Source: Annona cherimola (Eukaryota > Streptophyta > Magnoliopsida > Magnoliales > Annonaceae). Taken from it: 64,000 nucleotides of DNA. The notes under the pieces are model-generated. The model ran no database searches, was not told the origin of the DNA, and saw only the letters and a program-made list of their open reading frames with translations. This document shows positions 10,789-22,000 of this stretch, piece after piece. How positions within the stretch are numbered: position 1 is the first letter of the stretch; every line of letters begins with the position of its first letter. A program made the position numbers and the translations under genes. The stretch spans positions 4,119,579 through 4,183,578 of the forward strand of contig CM059975.1 of NCBI GenBank assembly GCA_030490835.1, in the 5' to 3' direction.

Positions 10789-12250
10789 TGATGTCGACAA
10801 TTAAAGACGGGGCAAGTAGCTGCTGGTCTTTGCGTGAATATTCCAAATAAAGTATTTTCTATTTAGATAACCGATAAATGTAAATATACAATTTAATAAT
10901 AAAAAAGTATATGATTTTTAATGAGTATATATTACATCATTTCAATCAATATTACATTTAAGCTCCAAGACATTCTTACAATTTTTTAATAATATTCTAC
11001 AAATATCTTACCAACTTTCAATTTTTCAAAATAACATTTCATAAATATCCCAATTGGTGCCACCATAATTTCCTTATACAAAGTGAGGTTGACAAGAGTT
11101 GAACCCAAATCACCAGGCACATGGGGCATGATTTGGTACCATTGAACAAAAGCTTCAATGACAATTAAAAAGTATAATATTTAAAATTGGAAAAAATTTG
11201 AAAATGAAAAAGGTAATCTCATAATCTTGATTAAACTTTCAACTGACTCATAATCTTGACTAATCCCAACTTAGTCCCAAAACCAAGACTCTTGTAGACC
11301 ATTCAAAAGACGTTTTTGCCTCCTTATAATTTTCTTTCTTAAAACAATTCAATAACTCCATTAATGTTACTAAATCATTAATTTATGTTGTCAAATGATT
11401 CAAGTATTATATTAGGTTTGAGTCATTTCAATTCGAAAAATCTTCGAAGAGGTAAAAAATCGTCTTTTTAGTGAGATAGTTAATAGTTGTTTTGAATGCT
11501 GAATATAATAAGAATGTGAGATAAAATATTAGGGATATAAGAAGAATTTTTAACCTAATATTTCCAAAGAGGCGTCCTCTTCTCCGGCCCAAAACTAGTA
11601 GCAAAGGGTCGATTTGGGCTTCAGATCCGAAAGTACCAAAAGCAGCAGCCCTTCCATTCGAGTGAGAAAATACACACCAGATTATTTATGGGGGAGGTAC
11701 GGTCCACCTCTCAAACGGCTTAGATGACCCTATAAACTTACCCAGGACATCATTCACCAGATTACTTATCCCTACCGCCCATCTGTTATCCACGGAAAGG
11801 GCTTCTCGATCAAACGGTTTCCATACTAGCCCCAGGCCCCCACCGATGCCGGCGGTACCCGCAATAGAGAAGAAGCCAAGAATGCCCGTTACTCGGGTAG
11901 GGTGTGGTTGATGATACGCTGACGCCAATACCAATCACGCACTTCCGATGATAATGAAATAAAAAGAAATTCCACGCTTACGCTCGTCCATTTGGATCTT
12001 CGAAAGGTCCAAAAACAATTGAAAAATAGAAAATCATTTGCCAGCGGTGGACGTTCGGTGGACAGCTAGAGGAACGGCGGCCAGTCGTTTCCATTTCCAC
12101 CAAAGCTAATTATGGGTCCGAGGATGGTACTTAGGTCGCTGCTTCCGGCTTCATTCCAGACATTTCATGTCATCGCGTGATTTATGGGCCAGGCGTACCA
12201 AGCGTGTGGCAGCCGTGCACTCATTTACCCTTTTGACACGTTCGTAGCTC
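10789..12250. other. Intergenic DNA with one GC-richer unidentified patch
   Basis: The first 800 bases are AT-rich and hold no recognised feature. A GC-richer island follows at about 11570-12240 and contains the unassigned frame described next. No promoter or splice structure can be tied to it. Confidence 0.35.
11686..11934 (-). CDS. Unidentified 82-codon frame in a GC-rich island, possibly a gene relic
   Basis: I do not recognise this protein. It starts MVLASAYHQPHPT and has a small, glycine-rich hydrophobic stretch (GILGFFSIAGTAGIGGGLGL, about residues 17-36), then a polar tail ending ERWTVPPP. Upstream in the same frame, after one stop, lies another hydrophobic stretch (FYFIIIGSA) preceded by MDERKRG. 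The frame may therefore once have started near 11990 as a two-segment membrane protein. The island differs in base composition from its AT-rich neighbours. It could be a pseudogene, a gene fragment carried by a transposon, inserted organelle DNA, or chance. Confidence 0.25.
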   Translation of the reverse strand: MVLASAYHQPHPTRVTGILGFFSIAGTAGIGGGLGLVWKPFDREALSVDNRWAVGISNLVNDVLGKFIGSSKPFERWTVPPP

Positions 12251-12545
12251 CCATGTGTTTAGTCATAAAATTTATTCTTTTTAAAATTATTATCATGAGT
12301 GTTTTAAATAGTAAATTAAGTTTTATCATTTTCACTAATCATAAAAAAGTTTTACCATTTTTAGGAATATGTATATATTTTTTGAAATTTCAAATATAAG
12401 AATATTTTAGTTATTTTCAAAACTTAAGCTCGAAATTTTCAAAAATAGTAAAATTTAGTACATTAATTAAATATAATTAGTATGACAATTTTATAAAAAT
12501 AAAAAATAAAAAATAAAAAATAAGTTTTGTGACCACATAAGGAGT
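12251..12545. repeat. Fold-back element, core shared with 9811-10221
   Basis: AT-rich arms of about 120-140 bp pair imperfectly. The left arm carries AAAGTTTTACCATTTTTAGG and the right arm its complement in the form AAAAATAGTAAAATTTAG. It ends about 500 bp before the starch synthase start codon. Confidence 0.5.
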
Positions 12546-12761
12546 TCTCATGTGGCCAGACACAAATGACCACTCAATTACTTAACTATATTACTTTATT
12601 TTTTACCATTTCATTATATTTATATTTTTCCATATAAAATATTTAATCTATTTCAAGTTTATTATATTTGCTTTTAATCATTTGTTCGGTCTTTCGTTTT
12701 TTAAAATTTACCAAATAATATACCGTTATAAAGAAGTGGCCCCAGTCCAATTTTCAGTTGG

Positions 12762-12768
12762 TATAAAT
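12762..12768 (+). promoter_or_regulatory. Candidate TATA box of the starch synthase gene
   Basis: TATAAAT lies 281 bp before the start codon. A pyrimidine-rich stretch (about 12828-12890, rich in CTTCTTCTCC and CTCTCTCC) follows, as is common in plant 5' leaders. No transcript start can be seen directly. Confidence 0.35.
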
Positions 12769-13042
12769 TCCACGGCTATGATGCAATACGTGCCACACTC
12801 GATCTATCGAGAAAACATGGCAGTTGAACACTCCTGCTCCTTCTTGTCTTCTTCTCCACCTCACTCATTCTCTCTCCTTCAAATGCTCCTCCTATCATTC
12901 ATAAAATCCACGCATTTCTATTTTCTTTAATTTGTTTTTATTTCCAAGCCAGCCTGCCTAGATCAGCGCCTTCGGGAAATCCGATCCTTTCGCATCGCTG
13001 CGCGATCGTTTCGGGTTCCGAACTGCTGGAGTAGCTCCAGCA

Positions 13043-16000
13043 ATGGAGGCCTCTCTTAGCACTCAGAGGCTCTTCTCCTACCGAAGCAGCACCAGCCGTC
13101 CGAAGGTTGGAACTTCGCCTGGGTGCTTCTCCAATGGAAGAGTAGGCATTTCTGTGCTGGTAGTATCCTTCCAACTGTTTCATTTTACCTCTTTTTGATT
13201 GGATTTTCTCCTTTTTCTGCTGCCGCCGCTGCTGCTCACCACGAAGGTTTTACTGTCTTGGGTAGGGTGGCGAGTAGAGATAGGTTCTATCCAGGGCGGT
13301 GCAGCCCACGCCACCCATCCCGATTGATTTCTGCATACATTCAGCTTTGCTTTTGGAGTTGAGCCAGCGCAAAACATATCACGCTTATATGCTGCTCTTT
13401 TGCTTTCATTAGCTGTGTCTGCTGCTCGTTCTCGGATGATTCATGAGTGTTGGTGTGTTTGTAGTATTCGTTGATGCTTTTTATCTTCCCAGCTGATAGC
13501 TTTAATTTTTCTTTTTCTCAATTGTTCAAGGAGTAGCACACGATCAAGAACGGGGAAAAAAAGCATTAGCATAGTATGCACTGTATAAAGCCAGCGATTA
13601 TGTTAGCAAAAAGCGGTCGGGATAGGGGTGGAGCTGTCTATCCCGTTGCTTGTGTTTATTCTCTTCCATCATGGGTTTTCCTACCAAAATTTTTGTCTTC
13701 CAGTTGATGTTTGAGATTTTGCACATATTGCATATGTCCTTGCATATATTTCCTTTGTTTGTCATTGGATTCGATGAAAGTTTTTGCCCGCAGTCTTTTT
13801 CCCCCTTTCTTTCTTGACTGCTTGGTCTTTGAACAGCATGAGAGTGCAGTTCTATTTAATTTTTAAATTCCTTTATATGTGGAGACTCAATATGTTTAAG
13901 TTTCTTTCAGAATTGCTGAATGAAGTTTTCTTCGTATAACCTCTCGCATTATCAATTTAAGAATTCATCATTTATAGATGCCGGGTTGGTTTTTGGAGTG
14001 AGAAGTTTGTTTGGATTTAGCTGATCACATAAACACTGAATATTAGAAAAATATTATCATCTTATTGGTGCTATATTTCCCTACCACATCTTCAATCATC
14101 TAATGATCGAGACATTACTTGTAGTGTGTGCAGTTCTAGATACCCAAATACTTAATTTCTGTTGTGTGAAACCACTTCAAAATTTTCTGCGATAAGTGGG
14201 CAGCGCCAATTTTCACTGGGAACATTGTTTGGAGAGCATCAGTTATTCATTAGGATGCTTGATTAGTTTAATGCTAGTTGTGATATGCAACTTGTGTAAG
14301 ATGGCTTCTATAAATTAGTAAATAATGGCATCACATCCCAATTGATGGTCTTTCAGAATGACAATTTCAATGGTGTGGGGTTGTGCAACTTATCATTTCT
14401 CATTCATCTCTTTCCTTCCAGTCATCTCCCCACTGCAAAGAATTTAGAGGAAACAGGGTTACATCTCTCATTGTTGCAAGTGGAGGTCAGTGACGTTTTC
14501 TTGTTACTGAACATCATATATTCTCAACCCTTTTTCTTTCATTGCTCATTTCTTTTTTTGTAATGACCTTTGTAGATTATTCAAAGAGAAGGCAGAGAAA
14601 ATTCCTTAATCGGCCCACTCCTAGGGGATTCAGGCAAAAATCCCAGGTAGGAACAAGCACACAGAGGAGGGAACAAAGTGATAGTGGAGGAAAGAAAAGT
14701 TCTAGTCAGTCTGATTCGAAAGAATATAATGTTCCCGCAAATAAATTGGCTGACATGAAAGCTGAAACAAATGAAGATTTGGAAAGCAACATTGTCAGGG
14801 AACCTAGGTCAAGCAGTCAATTGGAAACAAAAACAGAAATGTGGAGTGAAAATGAGGTGCAATCAGTTGAGACAGAAGAAAAGTCAGATAAGGCAACACC
14901 AAAACATTCCCCAACTGTTACAGATCATGGTGCAGTGGAGAAGAGAACCATGGTCAGAACTGATGAAACTGAAGAGTTGGATCAGCCAGCAATGGTTAAA
15001 AAGAGTTCGGTTGTTGTTGGTATGAAGCCTGAAGGTGTGGGTGATAACATAGAGGGGAGTGCTAATCTTGGGGAGCAGAAAATACTAGCCAATAAGGAGA
15101 TTTTTGTGGGTATGCAACCTGTGGTTGTGAGTGATGATCTTGAAGCAAAAAGTTCCACAGCTGAGTTAAGCAAACCAGATGTGCCCAAAAAGGTTGATTT
15201 TCAAGTGGACAAAGAGCCAGGCATGGAGGAGGAAATAACCGAAAAATATTCAACAATGAAGGCTCAAGCATTTGATGAGGAGTCAGTGAAAGATAAGGTA
15301 GAAATGGATGTGCATGAAAGTGAGGGTGTGTTGATAAAAGAGGAGCTAGAGAAGGAAGCATCAGAAGAACAGGAGGCCTTGATGAAACAGAAACTAGAGA
15401 TGGAAGTGCAACCACGTGAGGAGGCATTGATAAAACAAAAATTAGAGATGGAAGCACAAACACATGAGGAGGCCTTGATCAAACAAAAACTAGAGATGGA
15501 AGCACGAGCACGTGAGGAGGCATTGTTGAAGCAAAAACTTGAGTTGGAAGCACAAGCACGTGAGGAGGCATTGTTGAAGCAAAAACTTGAGTTGGAAGCA
15601 CGAGCACGTGAGGAGGCATTGTTGAAGCAAAAACTTGAGTTGGAAGCACGAGCACGTGAGGAGGCGTTGCTGAAACAGAAGCTGGAGCTGGAAGCACGAG
15701 CACGCAGACAACTACTTGAGGAACTCGCTGCACAGAATTTTTCCTTAGGAAATAAGTTTTTTTTTCATCCGCAAGTGGTGAGACCTGACCAAAGCGTTGA
15801 AGTTTTCCTTAATAGAAGCTTCTCTACCTTGAAAAATGAACCAGATGTTGTAATAATGGGGGCATTCAATGACTGGAGATGGAGATCATTCACTAAAAAG
15901 ATGCAAAAGACTGATCTTAAAGATGACTGGTGGTCTTGTGAGGTGTACATTCCTAAGGAGGCATACAAGATGGATTTTGTATTCTTCAATGGAGGAGATA

Positions 16001-19000
16001 TCTATGAGAATAACAACTCAAAAGATTTCTTTATACCGGTAGAAGGTGGTATGGATGTATCTGCATTTGAAGATTTCTTGCTAGAAGAAAAAAGAAGGGA
16101 ACTCGAAAGGTTAGCGGCTGAGGAAGCTGAAAGGGAAAGACAAGCTGAAGAGCAGAGAAGGGCAGAGGCAGAGAAGGCTGCAATTGAAGCTGATAGAGCA
16201 AAGTCTAAGGCAGAGGCTGAGGAACGGCGGGAGAAATTGCGCCAGTTAACGGCTGTGCCTTCTGCGTATGATATATGGTACATAGAGCCTACTGAGTTCA
16301 AATATGATGTTGCGGTGAAAGTATTTTACAACCGCAGTTCTCGTCCACTTTCCCAGGCTAAGGAGCTCTGGATTCATGGGGGGTATAATAACTGGTCAGA
16401 CGGATTGACAATTGTGGAAAGGCTTGTCCATGCTGACAAAGAGGCTGGTGACTGGTGGTATGCAGATGGTATGAGGGGATGCCAACTTTTTCCTTCAGAT
16501 TTTGATGAAAATTTTCCCTATTCCTGTTGACCATTGATTTTGCAGCTCTTCATGTTTTGATTTGTCTTTCTGATTCCTATTGGCCATTGTTTAGTTTTCT
16601 TTATTGATTCTTTTACTTATTGACTATCGATTATTTTCATCCATATTTCTGACATGCCCATTAAAACAGAAAATTCATTGGAATAATGCAAGTATTTCAT
16701 TTTGTCAGAATTTATAACCTAAATATGCTATTAAATTTCTTATTATTTCTGCTGAATAATTGTAGATTTTAACTTGCATATTTATTTCTCAGTTGCCGTA
16801 CCTGATCGGGCCCTTGTTTTGGATTGCGTTTTTGCTGATGGACCACCGGGAAGTGCCAGGGTGTATGACAATAATAACTACCAGGATTTTCATGCGTTTC
16901 TTCCTAAATCAGTACCAGAAGACTTGTATTGGCTCGAAGAAGAACACAGGATATTTAGGAGACTTCAAGAAGAACGTAGGCAAAGAGAAGAGGCTATACG
17001 TTTGAAGGTTAGTCTAGTTTCAATTTCAACCATGGTCATTACTGCTGAACGCTGGAACTTCTGAATCTACATATATGCAGAAGGCAGCAGAAGATGCAAT
17101 GCTTTGCACATGGTATTGTTCTGCACAAGATATGATAATTTAATCATTGCAGAGGCAATGTGTTGCATGTGTTCTTAAGCGTAAGGTGGGATTCTTTTTC
17201 TCCCAAAACAATGACATGACAGGCCAGTGGCCAGAATCTTTTTTTTTTTTTCCTGGGAATCACTTCTTGATTGGACATCCTGATGGAAACCATAATCGGA
17301 AAGTGGGGATGGGGGACATTTTATGGAAGGTTTGACAAGTGTGACAGATTTTATGGGTAAATTGGAAATTACTTAATATTCTTGAAGATTTTCTGGAATA
17401 ATGAAATTTTTATGGGCTGATAAGAAGATTAACTAGAAGCTTAATAATAAGTTGGATCAAACAGTCTAAATTTTAAACCAAATAAAGAAAGAAAAATCTT
17501 CCTGAGTATCATCTTGCTCCTCATCCTTCCTGACAATCTGATGTAGGATGGGTAGAGAAGAAAATAGAAGAAAGAGGATGAAACCTCTAAAGAGATGAGA
17601 ATAGAGGAAGTAAGGTAGTAGAAGTAGAAGAATAAGGAGAAAGATAAAAAAAAAAAAAAGGAGTAGAAGGGAAAACCAAGAAATACTTCTTTATAATTCT
17701 CAAAAACTGATGCCCCTATAGAGCTTACAAGAGCTGTATTTATAGGTAAACATACCATCTAATCTTAGCAAATAAAATGCTTCTAGAAAAAAAAAATATA
17801 TTTTAAGTAAACTTCTTAAGGAAGTAAACTTAAAATAGATACTTGCTTATTTTAAATATTCTAAAATATCCTAGGAAAATCTTTCTAGAAAAGGAAGTTG
17901 TATATTTTAAGTAAACTTCTTAAGGAAGTAAACTTAAAATAGATACACGTTTATTTTAAACAGATTCTAAAATATCCTAGGAATCTTCTAATATCTTTCA
18001 AAAATAGCAAAATAAAATTTTTCTAAAATATCCTAGGATTATTTCCCTTTTACAAAATTTTTGCGCTTAGAATAGACAGATTTGAAAAATTTCTTGCTAT
18101 TTTCATCAATTCTCCCCGGCTTCAAAAACTCGCCACTGGAGAGTTCTGACTTTGATACTACTCAAGAATATTTGGATCCAAGTGGCGTAGGTCATCTTCA
18201 GTAACCCATGTAGCATCAGAATCAAGCTTGTTTTTCCACTTGACAAGAAATCTTTGTATAATGCCCGATCCAGTAGTGACAAGTTCATCTTGTAAAATAT
18301 CCTCTATCTGATCTGAAAAAGTAGATGGTACTCGTGGAAGTATAGGCACATGTGGTGATGTTGAACTGTTATCTGTTGAAATTCCTGCAAACAAACTTGG
18401 AGGCTCAAAAGTACCTCGGTAAGGAAACAAATCCTCTATATTGAAAGTAGAACTAATTCCTATATCTGAAGTCAAATCAAGTTCATATGCATTAGATCCC
18501 AATTTTCTTAAAACACGAAAGGGGCCATTGGCTCATGCATGCAATTTCTTAAAAGAATTTTTAGGATATCTTTCTGGACGTACACGAGCCATGACATAAT
18601 CCCCAACATTAAATTCATGTTTTCTTCTATGAACATCTGCAGCAAGCTTATAATTTTCATTGCTTGGAGTAATCTTTCTTCTAATATCAGCATAAACATC
18701 TCGAATGTGTTGAGCAAAAGATTCAGCAGTAGCAGATGAACGGGTATCAATGGGTAAAGGAATTAAATCAATGGGAGCTCGAGAAATATAACCATAGACA
18801 ATTTCAAAAGGAGATTTCCCAGTAGAACGATTGACGGAATTGTTGTATGCAAATTCGGTAATAGCCAATACAGAATCCTAAGTTCCAATATATTCTCCCA
18901 CCAAAGTCCTGAGCAGATTTCCCAAGCTTCGATTGACTACCTCAGTTTGGCCATCAGTTTGTGGATGAAAAGTAGATGAAAATTTCAATTTGGTACCCGA

Positions 19001-22000
19001 GAGTTTCCATAATGTCTTCCAAAAATAGCTTATAAATTTAACATCCCGATCAGAAACGATGGAAGTTGGTAAACCGTGAAGCTTAACAATTTCTCCGAAG
19101 AATAATTTTGCAATATATGAAGCATCAGCAGATTTAATACATGGGATAAAATGAGTCATTTTCGAAAATCTATCTACTACCACAAGAATTGAATCAAATC
19201 CTCGAAAGGTTTTAGGCATTCTAAGAATAAAGTCTATACTTATGTCTTGCCAAGGAATATGTGGTACAAGCAGAGGAGTGTATAATCCAGTGTTTCTCTT
19301 TTGAGCTTTAGCAAGTTGACATGTGCGACACTGTGAAACAATTCTTGACACGTCTCTTTTCAATGTAGGCCAATAAAATCTATCCTCAACTAATGAAATT
19401 GTTTTATCCCTACCAAAATGACCAGCAATACCCCCAGCATGTAATTCCCAAATTAAAAAGTCTCGAAGTGATGTATTGAGAATACATAGCTTTATTCCTT
19501 TAAATAAATATCCATCATGAATCACATAATCATTACGATTTTCATTTTGTGTTTCATGAAAAATAATTCCAAAATCAGTGCATGGTGGATATTCACTTTT
19601 CAACCTATCAAATCCGACAACTTTAACGTCCATAGTATGAAGAATGAGTGAGACACGACTGAGAGCATCTGTAGGTTTGTTTTCAATTCCTGTCTAATGT
19701 TTTGATAACAAATGTGTTTTTTTGCAAAAACTCAATCCACTTTGCATGCCTAGCACTTAATCGTTTTTGTGATTGCAAATACCTCAAAGCCAATACAATA
19801 CAAATTCATGAGGCAGCAAATAATGCCTCCAAAATTTAAGTGCTTGTACGACAGCATAAAATTCTTGATCATATGTTGAATATTTTTGTTTAGCTTCATT
19901 GAGTTTTTGAGAAAAATACGCAATTGGATGACCTTCCTGGCTCAAAACACCCCCAATCCCAACTCCTGATGCATCACAAGCAATTTCAAAAACTTTAGTA
20001 AAATCAGGAAGTTGCAATACAGGTGACTTAGTCATTTTCTTTTTAATCTCCTTAAATGCTCTAGATGCAGAAGTTGACCATTGAAATTCTTTTTTTTTTT
20101 TCAAGCAATCTGTGGTAGGAGTCATGATTGTGCTAAATCCTTTAATGAAGCGCCTATAAAATGCAGCTAAACGATGAAAACTTCGCACCTTAGAAATTGA
20201 CGTGGGTTCTGGCTATTCCCTAATGGCTTTTACCTTTGAGGGATCCATAGAAATTCCATTAGCTGATACCACAAATCCTAAGAAAATAACTTGATTTGTC
20301 AAAAAATAACATTTCTTGAGGTTTACAAAGAACTTTTCAGATCGAAGCGTCTCAAGAACAATTTTTAAATGTTGCAAGTGTTCTTCCTTAGAACGGCTAT
20401 AAATGAGAATATCATCAAAATAGACTACCACAAACTTTCCAATGAAAGGTTGAAATACTTGGTACATGATTCTCATAAATGTACTTGGGACATTTGATAG
20501 TTCAAAAGGCATAACCAACCATTCAAACAATCCATCTTGAGTTTTAAAGGCAGTTTTCCATTCATCGCCCGTTCTAATTCGAATTTGATGGTATCTGCTT
20601 CTAAGATCTATCTTAGAGAACCATTGTGTGCCAGTCAAAAGATCTAACATATCATCAAGTCTTGGTATAGGAAATCTATACTTTATGGTAATTTTGTTGA
20701 TCGCACGACTGTCAACACACATTCTCCAAGATCCATCTTTTTTAGGGGTTAATAGAGCTGGTACAACACATGGGCTAAGACTTTCACGAATAAACCCCTT
20801 ATCAAGCAGTTCAGTTACCTGTCTTTTTAATTCAGCACGCTCATTAGGATTCATACGAAAATGAGGTAAATTCGGTAATTGAGATCCTGGTATAAGATCA
20901 ATAGCGTGTTGAATATCCCTCATAGGTGGAAGCTCATTTGGTAATTCATCAGGAATAACATCTTTGTATTCTTTCATTAATGCTTGAATTTCAGGTAATG
21001 CTACATTAGTCTAATGAAGAACAATATTTGTTTCCTCTTTGGTTACTATAGCTAGAATGAGTCCTGAATCTTGTCCTTCTTTTTCAAATTATTTTCTTGT
21101 AAGAATATGCAAATGTCATTTTTCAGATGAATCAACTGGAGACTCTTTGTGGGACCTATCACTTTCTTTAGGTTTAACAGGCTTCAAAAGGATAGATTTT
21201 CCATTATGCTTGATAATATAGGTGTTTGGTTGCCCATAATGGATTACTTTTAAGTCATATAGCCATGGACGACCAAGAAGAATATGAGCCACATCCATAG
21301 GTAGCACGTCACACCAAATATGGTCAGAATAATCACCCATTGATATAGGAACCAAACGTCTTTCATTAACAGGAAGTGTAGTTTTGTCTACCCATGCTAC
21401 ACGATATGGATGAGGATGTGGTTCAGTTTTCAAATTCAATCTGGCTATAGCTGATTTGGCAATCACATTCGTGGAACTACCTCCATCTATAACAATCTTG
21501 CATACTGTATTCCCACATTTAAAAAATTGATGAAATATATTTGTACGTCTCCAATCACTATTTGAAAAAGAAGAAGTCAAAATGCAATGCACAACATTTA
21601 ATTGCAAGTCCTCATTATAGCTATAGTCTCCATCAAGTTCACAATCCGATGGTTCCTCAAAAGTTTCAGCAACTTGATCAATGGTCACATCTTCATGATC
21701 CTCTACTTGATTAATTGTGAGTGTGTGCTGAGGACATTGTGATGCAATATGACCTTTACCCCCACAACGAAAACATGGACCATTAACCCGCTTACTAGTG
21801 GTATCAAATCGAGAAACTGGATTACTCTTTTCCCTACTTGTGTATTGTTCAGGCAATGGTTTAATTGTTCTTTGAAAAGACATTAGATTAGAATTTAATT
21901 TGGATACCCGTCTCTCCAGTTTATGGAATCAAACGTTTGTTAGTGAAAGATTTTTGAAAATTTTCCAATTCTAGAGCTTTATAATATGCGTCTTCCACAG

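Noticed and set aside
11040..11130. - strand GGGTTCAACTC as a possible pol III B box
   Set aside because: No acceptable A box lies at the right distance, and no tail is seen.
14542..14575. ATG codons at 14542 and 14563 as the SS3 start
   Set aside because: They lie in the polypyrimidine tract just before the exon 3 acceptor. Exons 1 and 2 join in phase and supply a plastid transit peptide.
15062..15733. Long - strand frames opposite SS3 exon 3
   Set aside because: They are shadows of the repetitive coding strand: CTTCATGTG-type repeats read backwards give pseudo-proteins. The + strand frame has recognisable domains.
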